From Planctomycetota bacterium (lineage in GTDB: Bacteria > Planctomycetota > Planctomycetia > Pirellulales > Pirellulaceae): a DNA stretch of 30,494 nt. Below are positions 1 to 6,987 of this stretch, one piece after another. Positions within the stretch are counted from its first letter, which is position 1, and each line of letters opens with the position of its first letter. The notes under the pieces are model-generated. The model had not been told where the DNA came from, ran no database searches, and worked only from the letters and a program-made list of their open reading frames with translations. A program made the translations under genes and the position numbers. Where the stretch lies: assembly GCA_026692885.1 (NCBI GenBank), contig JAPLNJ010000311.1, forward strand, positions 1 through 30,494. Direction: 5' to 3'.

Positions 1-144
1 GGACCAGACATGCCAAGCTGGAACAAAAGCCGGACCAGATCTCACCATTGCAAGGACTCTCTGGGATACAACTTTGCGCCGCCCACCCCGGCCCTCTCCC
101 CGGAGTACCTGGGCGAGGGAGTTGCTTCGTGAGCGGTGCTACGG
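1..144. other. Intergenic end of window with imperfect hairpin
   Basis: No gene is visible here. Positions 92-119 form an imperfect stem (CCCTC pairing with GAGGG, then a partly matched inner stem around AGTA). It lies just downstream of the tadB stop on the minus strand. It may act as a terminator or be a dispersed palindromic repeat; there is no T-run to settle it. A tadC gene, the usual next gene, does not start in this stretch. Confidence 0.4.
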
Positions 145-1068
145 TCAGAAATCGAAGTTGATAATTTTTCTCATCCAAAGCGCCCCCAGCGACATGGAGA
201 CGGCCATTGCCACCAGGAGCGACGGGTGCGCGAAAAGCTGCATGACATAGGGACGATTCAGGAAGAACATGACGAGCATAATACCGGGAGGTAGACCGAG
301 GAGAATCATGCCTTGCATCTTGCCTTCGGCTGTCAAGGCTTGGATGCTCCCCAGCATTTTTTGTCGCTCGCGGACGACCTTGGCCAATTTCTCCAGCAAC
401 ACCGACACGTTGCCACCCGTCTGGCGGTGCACGGCCACCGCCATGACAAAAATCTTCAATTCCAGCAGGCCGGTCCGCTCGGCCAAGTCGTGCATGGATG
501 CTTCCGGCGAGAGGCCGAGGTTCTGCTGATCGTAACAGAAACCGAATTCCGCGGCGATCGGCGGCGGAAACTCGTCGGCGACCGACTGCAGCGCCTGGGC
601 GATGGTCTGCCCGGAGCGCATCGTCCGGCACATCAGGTCAAAGGCTTCCGGCAGTTGTGCCCGCATTTGGTTGGCACGTCGTTTCCTGCACCAGAAGACG
701 AACAGCAGCGGCAAGGGCGCTGCTGCCGTGCCCGCGACGGCGGCCCACGCCAACATGGCCAACGCAATACCGCCCAAGACGACCTGCGCCGGCTGGATCG
801 TAAGCCCCGATTGATTCAAGGCTTTGTTGAGTCTGTCCCGTAGACTTAGTCGGACGTGCAGGTTCAGGCCTTCGGCGGCTTGCTGGTAGAGGTCCTTGTT
901 GACCAGCGAGGAGCGGGCCTGCTCCTTCTGACGCACACGCATGGCCTGCTCCATGCGTTGTCGTGCTCGCTGGCGTTGGACCTCGCTCACGTCGACGAAG
1001 GCAAAATTAACCGCAACGATCACGGAAAATCCGAAGGCAAATGCCAGGACGATCAAGATGGTTGGCAT
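145..1068 (-). CDS. tadB: Tad pilus assembly inner-membrane protein TadB (T2SS F family)
   Basis: This is a 307-aa inner-membrane platform protein of the Tad/Flp pilus machine, of the T2SSF/GspF family. It anchors the TadA ATPase and helps add pilin subunits to the pilus base. An N-terminal membrane helix (about residues 4-24) is followed by a charged coiled-coil-like stretch, a hydrophobic pair near 95-127, the cytoplasmic T2SSF helical domain (about 140-245, with LPEAFDLMCRTMRSG and the conserved RQTGGNVSVLLEKLA) and two C-terminal helices. The ATG is 12 bp beyond the tadA stop, with GAGGT about 9 nt before it, so the two genes are probably translated from one transcript. It belongs to the TadB/TadC class; TadB is chosen because it directly follows tadA and has the length of TadB. 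Confidence 0.9.
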   Translation of the reverse strand: MPTILIVLAFAFGFSVIVAVNFAFVDVSEVQRQRARQRMEQAMRVRQKEQARSSLVNKDLYQQAAEGLNLHVRLSLRDRLNKALNQSGLTIQPAQVVLGGIALAMLAWAAVAGTAAAPLPLLFVFWCRKRRANQMRAQLPEAFDLMCRTMRSGQTIAQALQSVADEFPPPIAAEFGFCYDQQNLGLSPEASMHDLAERTGLLELKIFVMAVAVHRQTGGNVSVLLEKLAKVVRERQKMLGSIQALTAEGKMQGMILLGLPPGIMLVMFFLNRPYVMQLFAHPSLLVAMAVSMSLGALWMRKIINFDF

Positions 1069-1080
1069 GTCCGAGATACC

Positions 1081-2601
1081 TCAGAACTTCAAGACCCTAC
1101 GTTCGAACATCTCCACGGGCAGCGGCACACCGCTGGCCAGCAGTTTGTTCAGGCATTGCGGCCGGATCCCCGTCGCGACGAAGTGCCCCTCGGCCACTCG
1201 ATCCTTATCCAGGCCGGTCTGCTTGAACTCAAAAATATCCTGCATGCTGATGACGTCCCCTTCCATGCCGGTGATTTCCGAGATCTTGATGACCTTCCGC
1301 ACGCCGCCGATCAGCCGGCTCTGCTGGACGACCAGATTGACGGCCGAAGCCACCTGATGGCGGATCACCCAGATAGGCAGATCAAATCCGGCCATGCCCA
1401 CCATCATTTCCAGACGGCTGAGAGCATCCCGCGGATTGTTGGCGTGGACGGTCGTCAAACTGCCATCATGCCCCGTGTTCATGGCTTGGAGCATATCTAA
1501 CGCTTCCGGTCCACGGCACTCGCCGACGATGATTCGATCGGGCCGCATCCGCAACGCATTCCGGACCAAGTCGCGTGTGGTGATCGCGCCTTCCCCCTCG
1601 ACATTGGCGACCCGAGTTTCCATCCGGGCCACGTGCGGTTGCTGCAGTCGTAACTCGGCGGCGTCCTCGATGGTCGCCACCCGTTCATCCGCCGGGATGT
1701 AGCGGGACAGGCCGTTCAAGAGCGTCGTCTTACCACTGCCCGTACCGCCGGAGATGATCATGTTCAACCGAGCCTCGACACAGGCCGCCAGGAACTGCAG
1801 CATCTCCGTCGTGATGGCCCGGAACTTGATCAAGTCCTCGACCTGAAGCGGCTTCGATCCGAACCGGCGAATCGAGACCAGCGGGCCTTCCAAGGCGATG
1901 GGGGCAATCACCGCGTTCAAGCGGCTGCCGTCCGGCAGGCGGGCATCGACCAAGGGACTGGTTTCATCGACCCTCCGACCGACCTTGCCGACGATCCGCT
2001 GCACGACCTGGAGCACGTGCCTCGCGTCGACAAAGGTCACGCTGGACTTGGTCAACCGCCCCTTCTTCTCGACGTAAATCGTCTTGGGGCCGTTGATCAG
2101 GATGTCGGACACGTCCGGATCCCGCATCAGCGGCTCCAGCGGTCCCAGCCCAAACGTCTCGTCCAGCACCTCGTTGACCAGCCGTTCGCGTTCGGCCAAG
2201 GTCAGCAAGTCCGCCCGGCGCAAGCACAAGGCTTCCGCTTGCCGCCGCACTTCGACCTTTAAGTCGTCTTCCTGAATCGAGCGGATCACGCCCGGATTCA
2301 GTTGGGAGATGACTTGCTGGTGCAGTTCGCGTTTCAGCGTCGAGAACCATTCGTCTCGGTCTAGCAGGGCCGAGGCGGCCTGTTGTGCCGTCTCGGCGGT
2401 CTCCGCAGCTTGTTTTCGTTCCGCATCGTCGTCTGTATCCGCAATGGGTTTCCGGTCGCGACCGTCGCCATTCTTCCCCGGCAGCTTCAATTCCGCGCCA
2501 CTGCCGAGTGGGCTGCCGAGTGGGCTGCCGAGCGTCTCGACCGAGGCCGGCTCCTGACGGAGGGCAGGCGGTTCTTTGATGCTGCTCTTGAAAAAAGCCA
2601 T
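1081..2601 (-). CDS. tadA: Tad pilus assembly ATPase TadA/CpaF
   Basis: This is a 506-aa secretion ATPase (GspE/CpaF family) that powers Flp pilus assembly in the cytoplasm. The Walker A motif GGTGSGKTT is at residues 285-293, the Walker B IIVGE at 357-361 and the histidine box HDGSLTTVHAN at 378-388. A linker of about 80 residues precedes the N-terminal domain. It is acidic and Ala-rich and contains a short tandem repeat GSPLGSPLGS, encoded by a 12-bp DNA repeat at 2503-2532. The start has AGAGGA about 9 nt upstream. The gene lies between cpaE and tadB in the standard order. Length and motifs match functional CpaF proteins, and nothing looks broken. Confidence 0.95.
   Translation of the reverse strand: MAFFKSSIKEPPALRQEPASVETLGSPLGSPLGSGAELKLPGKNGDGRDRKPIADTDDDAERKQAAETAETAQQAASALLDRDEWFSTLKRELHQQVISQLNPGVIRSIQEDDLKVEVRRQAEALCLRRADLLTLAERERLVNEVLDETFGLGPLEPLMRDPDVSDILINGPKTIYVEKKGRLTKSSVTFVDARHVLQVVQRIVGKVGRRVDETSPLVDARLPDGSRLNAVIAPIALEGPLVSIRRFGSKPLQVEDLIKFRAITTEMLQFLAACVEARLNMIISGGTGSGKTTLLNGLSRYIPADERVATIEDAAELRLQQPHVARMETRVANVEGEGAITTRDLVRNALRMRPDRIIVGECRGPEALDMLQAMNTGHDGSLTTVHANNPRDALSRLEMMVGMAGFDLPIWVIRHQVASAVNLVVQQSRLIGGVRKVIKISEITGMEGDVISMQDIFEFKQTGLDKDRVAEGHFVATGIRPQCLNKLLASGVPLPVEMFERRVLKF
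2503..2532. repeat. 12-bp tandem repeat inside tadA
   Basis: Unit GCCGAGTGGGCT occurs twice in tandem plus a half unit. It encodes the GSPLGSPLGS linker of TadA. It is in frame, so unit-number changes would only lengthen or shorten the linker. Confidence 0.7.
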
Positions 2602-2639
2602 AGTCAGCTATCCTCTCGCGGCCAAACCGCAACCTAGTT

Positions 2640-2800
2640 TCGTCGTAGAGCGGACTTGAGTCGGCTCAGGCGGAATGAATTCCGCCCTACGAAGCTATCT
2701 TCTTACACCGCCTCAGGATCGCGAAATGAATTAGTGTCGGGTCTTCAAAGTAGCCATCACGCTCCGCGTGCTGGCATGTCGTCTCGCGGAGCGAGATGAC
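2640..2800. repeat. REP-like palindromes between cpaE and tadA
   Basis: The 233-bp gap between cpaE and tadA holds several perfect short hairpins: GGCGGAAT/ATTCCGCC (2669-2686), CACGC-TCC-GCGTG (2758-2770) and TCTCGC-GGA-GCGAGA (2782-2796). The TCC/GGA loops match those of the repeat at 4067-4177, so these are probably related elements. They could attenuate or stabilise the operon mRNA. Confidence 0.6.
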
Positions 2801-2834
2801 CACATTCTTGCGACAGTTGTTTCTTTCGCGATCC

Positions 2835-4040
2835 TCACGACTGCCAGTCGGCCGTAACCAACTTCGTCAAGCGGGCCCAAAAACCGTCGGCCTGCGGCAG
2901 GCGTCGGATGCCATTGGACCGTTCGTGTTGCACCCCATTGACGCTGATCGCCAAGCGTCGGATGCGGCGCGAAATCTTGGCGGAACCGCTTTGCATGACG
3001 ACGGCGACGCCATCGTTCAGGGCTCCGTTCACGACCGCGGGGGCATACGGGATATGATGTGCGATCTTCATCGCTAGCGCCGTTTCCGCCTGCTCCACCT
3101 CCAGTTGTTTTCGCTGCTGGCACCCGTTGGCCACCAACGTCATCCGCTGGCGCTCGATCCCCAATTCCACCAAGGTATCGATCACCCGCCGCGCGTTGCG
3201 TAACGAGGTGAAATCCAACCGCAGGATTAAGAGGATCTCGTCGGCTTGCCAGAGGGCCTCCAACTGCTCTGCAGCCAGCACGGTACCCGTGTCGATGATC
3301 ACGTTGGCGAATCGAGCCCGGGCCAAGGTGACCGCCCGGCGAACGCCTTTGCTGGTCACCCGCCGAGTATCACTCATCTGGGTAGGGGCCGACAATAAAT
3401 GCACTCCGCTGGGGTGCCGCACCAGCACTTGTTCAAACAGCGTCTGATCCGCATGAGCCAGATGATCGCACAGGTCGGCCAACGTATACATGGGCTGCAC
3501 ATCCAGCAGCGACGTCAGATCGCCCGCCGCCAGATGCAAATCGATCAAGCCGCACTCCCCGTACTGTTGGGCCAGCACGATGCTGATGTTGGCTGCCAGG
3601 GTGCTCACGCCGCTACCCCCGCTCGGACCGACCAGCGCGACCACGCGTCCGGCCTGGGCCTGGGCCGACGGTTGTTTCTCCCGCACCTTGGAACGCAGCA
3701 AGGAACCCATCAGTTCGGCTTCCAAGATCTCCTGGTCCAGGAACTCATCCGCCCCCTGTTTCAGCGACTCGAGGATCAACTTAGGACTCGCGGTCATGCC
3801 GACCACCAAGATCCGCACAGTCGGATTCGTATTGTGCGTTTCCAGCAGGGCCCGCAGACCGGCGGCCGAATCAGGGGACAGCACGATCACCACGAGTTCC
3901 GGGAGGAGCTGCGCACAGCGATCGGCAACAGCATCCAACGGCACCGAGTGACCCGGGGGAGATTCCATGCCGTTGCGCATCATGACCGCGCGAATCCGCT
4001 GCCCCAAATCGGGGTCATCGCTGCCGATCAGAAGTCGCAT
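2835..4040 (-). CDS. cpaE: Tad pilus localisation ATPase CpaE/TadZ
   Basis: This is a 401-aa MinD/ParA-like ATPase that positions the Tad pilus machine. Residues 1-110 resemble an atypical receiver domain (MRLLIGSDD start, VVIVLSPDS strand). Residues 130-390 are the P-loop domain, with the deviant Walker A GPSGGSGVST at 138-147. That motif lacks the usual signature lysine (KGGxGxxT), as is common for TadZ/CpaE. The frame is open further upstream to 4262, but that extension is translated from a palindromic repeat. The start at 4040 is chosen because a perfect AAGGAGG lies 6 nt before it and MRLLIGSDD is the natural N-terminus. It sits between cpaB and tadA. Confidence 0.9.
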   Translation of the reverse strand: MRLLIGSDDPDLGQRIRAVMMRNGMESPPGHSVPLDAVADRCAQLLPELVVIVLSPDSAAGLRALLETHNTNPTVRILVVGMTASPKLILESLKQGADEFLDQEILEAELMGSLLRSKVREKQPSAQAQAGRVVALVGPSGGSGVSTLAANISIVLAQQYGECGLIDLHLAAGDLTSLLDVQPMYTLADLCDHLAHADQTLFEQVLVRHPSGVHLLSAPTQMSDTRRVTSKGVRRAVTLARARFANVIIDTGTVLAAEQLEALWQADEILLILRLDFTSLRNARRVIDTLVELGIERQRMTLVANGCQQRKQLEVEQAETALAMKIAHHIPYAPAVVNGALNDGVAVVMQSGSAKISRRIRRLAISVNGVQHERSNGIRRLPQADGFWARLTKLVTADWQS

Positions 4041-4049
4041 ACCAACCTC

Positions 4050-4056
4050 CTTAGGT
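4050..4056 (-). promoter_or_regulatory. Strong ribosome binding site deciding the cpaE start
   Basis: On the minus strand an AAGGAGG motif lies a few bases upstream of the ATG at 4040. It decides between this start and the longer frame through the repeat. Confidence 0.7.
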
Positions 4057-4066
4057 GTCATATCTT

Positions 4067-4177
4067 CTCGTTCCGACGCTCTGCGTCGGAACGCAAGCCA
4101 CAGACGCTCTGCGTCCCTGGGCAGATGACGCGGAGCGTCGAAACGCCTGCGTTCCCACGCGGAGCGTGGGAACGAGA
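4067..4177. repeat. Nested palindromic REP/MITE-like element ('PRSAWER' type)
   Basis: Four small hairpins lie in a row: CGTTCCGACGC-TCT-GCGTCGGAACG (4069-4093), GACGC-TCT-GCGTC (4103-4115), GACGC-GGA-GCGTC (4128-4140) and CGTTCCCACGC-GGA-GCGTGGGAACG (4150-4174). The whole block is also roughly its own reverse complement, so hairpin 1 pairs with 4 and 2 with 3. In translation it gives the PRSAWER peptide often seen in spurious planctomycete ORFs. It fills the gap between cpaB and cpaE. Confidence 0.8.
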
Positions 4178-4201
4178 GCGGCGCGAGGATGGTGCACCCG
4201 G

Positions 4202-5056
4202 TCACCGATTCCCGTACAGCATCACACGACCCCGCGAATTCCCCCGCAGCGTCGAAATCCATCGTTCTTCGGGTTCCTCATCCACGGTGGCGACTGCCAC
4301 AGCCTCCACGACGTCAGGTTTCACAACGGCAGGCTTTCCTTGCCGGAACCGAATATTATCCATCGTGGCTAGAGGTGTCTCGGATGCTACGGTATCGCCC
4401 AAATTACGAAGCGCCAACGACAACGAACCCACGGCCTGAGCCAGATCCAGCTCTGCCGCTTGGGCGGGAGTGACCATCAGCGTGACGGAACTCGAACCCT
4501 GAGCATCCATCTTGTTGCCTTCCGGCGCCTCCGTCTGCTGACCGCAAGCCAGTACGTCGATCGCCTGCAACAACGTGGTTGTACTGCCCCCCCCTGTGCC
4601 ATCGTCCGCGCTTCCCCGGAGATTCAGCAACACGTCGACCTTGTTGCCGGGCAGAATGAAACCGGCCACATTGGAGGTCGCTCGCGACACCTGGATCGTG
4701 ACCGCCCGCATCCCATCCGTGACTAATGCCGCCAACCCTCGGCCACCTTTCTTAGGTGCCAACTTAGGCTCTAAAATGGCCTCCCCTTCCAGGAACTGAG
4801 ACAACGCGACACGCTCCAACGCGTCGGCCGGATCGATTATCGATGCCTTGTGCGCAGTGCCCTTAGGCCGCTGGACCACGGCGATATCTTTCTCACTGAT
4901 CGACGTACCGCGGGCAATGTCCCTGCCGGCCACGACCAACGAGTCCATCTCGACAACGACTTCCGGCGCGCGCGCGGACATCATGGTGACATAGATCGCC
5001 ACAGCTCCGCCACACACGATCGCCACGATAATCGCCCCGATAGTTCGCATACTCAT
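4202..5056 (-). CDS. cpaB: Flp pilus assembly protein CpaB/RcpC
   Basis: This is a 284-aa periplasmic, membrane-anchored protein of the Tad pilus. It has one N-terminal membrane helix (about 5-26), then a SAF domain (RDIARGTSISEKDI, about 48-61) and the RcpC-type core with GMRAVTIQVS and VAGFILPGNKVDVLL, which are hallmark motifs of CpaB. In characterised systems it works with the outer-membrane secretin. The start at 5056 has CAGGAG about 9 nt upstream. The C-terminus (about 240-284) is variable and charged. The gene lies between cpaA and cpaE. The usual downstream neighbour cpaC/rcpA is missing; a repeat occupies that place. Confidence 0.9.
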   Translation of the reverse strand: MSMRTIGAIIVAIVCGGAVAIYVTMMSARAPEVVVEMDSLVVAGRDIARGTSISEKDIAVVQRPKGTAHKASIIDPADALERVALSQFLEGEAILEPKLAPKKGGRGLAALVTDGMRAVTIQVSRATSNVAGFILPGNKVDVLLNLRGSADDGTGGGSTTTLLQAIDVLACGQQTEAPEGNKMDAQGSSSVTLMVTPAQAAELDLAQAVGSLSLALRNLGDTVASETPLATMDNIRFRQGKPAVVKPDVVEAVAVATVDEEPEERWISTLRGNSRGRVMLYGNR

Positions 5057-5084
5057 GGTTGCTCACTCCTGGCAATAACAGTGT

Positions 5085-5135
5085 CTTCATCACGCTCCGC
5101 CGCGATGACATGTCATCACGACGGCGCGTGACGAC
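5085..5135. repeat. REP-like palindrome between cpaA and cpaB
   Basis: An inverted-repeat cluster with an ATGACATGTCAT palindrome at its centre, flanked by TCACGC and GCGTGA arms. It resembles the repeats in the neighbouring intergenic gaps. Confidence 0.5.
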
Positions 5136-5141
5136 ACCAAT

Positions 5142-5726
5142 TCACCGGACCCCCAGCAGACCCTGATACCCACCCACGAACACCACCGCTAGACCGATAG
5201 TCACCATCAGCGCAAACGGGATCAGACGCCGCCGACGGTCTGCCTGTTTCGTCAGACACTCAAGACGATCTTCTTGGCCCAGGTGTTTCCCCATCGTCTG
5301 CACTTGCACCATCCAAACGTAAAACGTTGACCAAGCGGTCTTGATCCGTCCACTGGAGGCCAAGACGGCGAGCGAGTACAACCCAGTCGCCACACCGGCC
5401 ACCCCAAATACGTAAAACGTCGATTCCGCGCCCAACCAAGCCCCAATTGCGGACAACAGTTTGACGTCGCCAGCTCCCATGACACCCATCACATAGAACC
5501 AGAACAAGATCAAGAAACCGGCCCCGGCGCCGACAAGACTGAACTGAAAGCCGTCCAGGCCGCGGCTGATTCCGTGGTAGCAGACACCCGACAGGCACAG
5601 GGAGAAAGTCAATAGATTGGGGATTCGGTACAATCGCACATCGATAGCGGCGGCGACGAGCGCCGCGCCCCCAGTCACGATTTGCGGAATGACAGAAAGG
5701 CAGGTCTCGGCAGTAATCACAAGCAT
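5142..5726 (-). CDS. cpaA: Prepilin peptidase CpaA (A24 family)
   Basis: This is a 194-aa inner-membrane aspartic peptidase that cleaves Flp prepilins. The two catalytic aspartates are visible: D29 in AAIDVRLYRIPN and D87 in the GAGDVK motif (GxGD). Several hydrophobic helices follow, as in the TadV/CpaA subfamily, which lacks the N-terminal methylase domain. The ATG at 5726 directly abuts AAGGGG, so the GTG two codons inside (5720), 6 nt from that motif, may be the true start. It lies downstream of the pilin genes, its substrates. The C-terminal ~45 residues (ECLTKQADRRRRL and a last helix) form a short tail. Confidence 0.88.
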   Translation of the reverse strand: MLVITAETCLSVIPQIVTGGAALVAAAIDVRLYRIPNLLTFSLCLSGVCYHGISRGLDGFQFSLVGAGAGFLILFWFYVMGVMGAGDVKLLSAIGAWLGAESTFYVFGVAGVATGLYSLAVLASSGRIKTAWSTFYVWMVQVQTMGKHLGQEDRLECLTKQADRRRRLIPFALMVTIGLAVVFVGGYQGLLGVR

Positions 5727-5954
5727 CCCCTTATCTGTTGTGCAACCATGCGGACCCCACGCGACAAAATCTCTGCCACCCGAACAGAGTAACAGGACCG
5801 CTGCTGCGCCTCACTGTTTCCCAAATGACGCGTAGCCACATCTGTCCACAAAGCAGTCCAAACTGTGGGTATGGCAATAACTTACGACGCTAGTCATACC
5901 ACCCGTTGCGCAAACTGACAATTCGTGGACAGGCTCCAAGTCGGACATCAAGTA

Positions 5955-6122
5955 TCAAGACCCGACAGAACTCGCGACGGTCGTGAACTTGTCGTTTACG
6001 CTGGTACCCACCAAGCTCACGGCAGCGATGCACACGACCGCGATCAGCGCCACCATCAAGCCGTATTCGACCATGGTCGCGCCTTCTTCTTCCCGAACAA
6101 ACCGCTTCAGAATTGTCAACAT
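5955..6122 (-). CDS. flp: Flp/Fap pilin 1
   Basis: This is a 55-aa type IVb (Flp) prepilin. A short basic leader MLTILKRFVREEEG is followed by the Flp cleavage context G|ATMVEY, with Glu at mature +5 and Tyr at +6, and then a single hydrophobic helix (LMVALIAVVCIAAVSLVG). CpaA would cleave after G14, leaving a mature subunit of 41 residues. The start has GAAAGGG upstream; an in-frame ATG 15 bp earlier (6137) is less likely because the two sister genes start at MLTILK. It differs from the other two pilins in a few C-terminal residues (SVND, final GS). It is the copy nearest to cpaA. Confidence 0.92.
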   Translation of the reverse strand: MLTILKRFVREEEGATMVEYGLMVALIAVVCIAAVSLVGTSVNDKFTTVASSVGS

Positions 6123-6214
6123 AGAAGACCCTTTCAAAAACCAAAGATGTAATCAAAAACCTTAACCCTGCGTCACTATCCACACGTCGGGTACGACCCG
6201 CGGAGAGAAAATCG

Positions 6215-6308
6215 TTAAGGTGCGCCAAGTACTCGCGGCCCACCCTCGAAAGCAAAGCGGTTGCTTTAGAATGGGTGGGCCGCGAGTACTTGGCCCACGC
6301 TACCGTAA
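6215..6308. mobile_element. 94-bp MITE-like hairpin inserted between pilin genes
   Basis: Perfect 21-bp inverted arms lie at 6225-6245 and 6273-6293, with an inner hairpin AAAGCAA/TTGCTTT (6249-6267). Imperfect terminal repeats start TTAAGGTGCG on the left and, reverse-complemented, TTACGGTAGCG on the right. The element is bounded by ATCG at 6211-6214 and 6309-6312. The homologous spacer between pilins 2 and 3 lacks it and has one ATCG (6703-6706), which shows an empty site. No transposase is encoded; it would depend on one elsewhere. Confidence 0.75.
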
Positions 6309-6357
6309 ATCGTGTTCGCACATTTCTTCGTAGCCTCGGAGCGTGCAGAACAGTCAG

Positions 6358-6387
6358 CCGCGAGGAATCGCCTGCAATTCCTCGCGG
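6358..6387. terminator. Hairpin downstream of pilin 2
   Basis: Perfect 11-bp arms CCGCGAGGAAT and ATTCCTCGCGG flank an 8-nt loop, about 45 nt past the pilin 2 stop. There is no U-run, so it is a weak terminator or an mRNA-stabilising hairpin. The same hairpin follows pilin 3. Confidence 0.45.
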
Positions 6388-6430
6388 ATACCTACACTTC
6401 GGGGTAGTGCGTAACTTACCCTGGTCGCAA

Positions 6431-6598
6431 TCAAGACGCGACAGAACTCGCGACGGTAGTGAACTTGGAGTTTACGGCCGTACCCACCAAGCTCACGGCA
6501 GCGATGCACACGACCGCAATCAGCGCCACCATCAAGCCGTATTCGACCATCGTCGCGCCTTCTTCTTCCCGAACAAACCGCTTCAGAATCGTCAACAT
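6431..6598 (-). CDS. flp: Flp/Fap pilin 2
   Basis: This is a 55-aa Flp prepilin. Its leader, G|ATMVEY processing site and hydrophobic helix match the other two copies, and it ends in SSVAS followed by TGA at 6431-6433. Its protein is identical to pilin 3; the only difference I found in the coding DNA is one synonymous change (GTC versus GTT for the Val of MVEY). GAAAGGG precedes the ATG. It is part of a tandem duplication of about 300 bp that includes the downstream hairpin. Multiple flp genes per tad locus are known in other bacteria and raise pilin dosage. Confidence 0.92.
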   Translation of the reverse strand: MLTILKRFVREEEGATMVEYGLMVALIAVVCIAAVSLVGTAVNSKFTTVASSVAS

Positions 6599-6749
6599 GG
6601 TAAACCCTTTCCAAAACCAAAGATTTAATCAAGAAACTTAACACTGCTTCACTGTCCACCTGCGTCACTGCCCATACGGCGGGTACGACCCGCGGAGAGA
6701 ACATCGTGTTCGCACATTTCTTCATAGCCTCGTGCAGAACAGCCAGCTT

Positions 6750-6773
6750 CGAGGAATCGCCTGCAATTCCTCG
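6750..6773. terminator. Hairpin downstream of pilin 3
   Basis: CGAGGAAT/ATTCCTCG stem with an 8-nt loop, a copy of the hairpin after pilin 2. It lies about 50 nt beyond the pilin 3 stop and has no U-run. Confidence 0.4.
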
Positions 6774-6819
6774 CGGGTGCCTACACTTCGGGGTAGTGCG
6801 CAACTTGCCCCGGTCGCAA

Positions 6820-6987
6820 TCAAGACGCGACAGAACTCGCGACGGTAGTGAACTTGGAGTTTACGGCCGTACCCACCAAGCTCACGGCAGCGATGCACAC
6901 GACCGCAATCAGCGCCACCATCAAGCCGTATTCAACCATCGTCGCGCCTTCTTCTTCCCGAACAAACCGCTTCAGAATCGTCAACAT
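6820..6987 (-). CDS. flp: Flp/Fap pilin 3 (first in the cluster)
   Basis: This is a 55-aa Flp prepilin, identical in sequence to pilin 2. The frame is open upstream to 7188, but the ATG at 6987 is the right start: GAAAGGG lies before it and the leader MLTILKRFVREEEG is shared by all three copies. The cleavage context is G|ATMVEY, followed by one membrane helix. As the first pilin gene in transcription order, its upstream region (6988-7300) should hold the promoter for the pilins and perhaps for the whole tad operon, but I could not identify a convincing consensus there. Confidence 0.92.
   Translation of the reverse strand: MLTILKRFVREEEGATMVEYGLMVALIAVVCIAAVSLVGTAVNSKFTTVASSVAS

Noticed and set aside
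4041..4262. 74-residue N-terminal extension of CpaE
   Set aside because: It is read through the palindromic repeat at 4067-4177, and a perfect AAGGAGG precedes the internal ATG at 4040.
5890..6321. 143-aa frame on the minus strand across pilin 1
   Set aside because: It is an out-of-frame shadow of the Flp pilin gene and its hairpin spacer, without a ribosome site.
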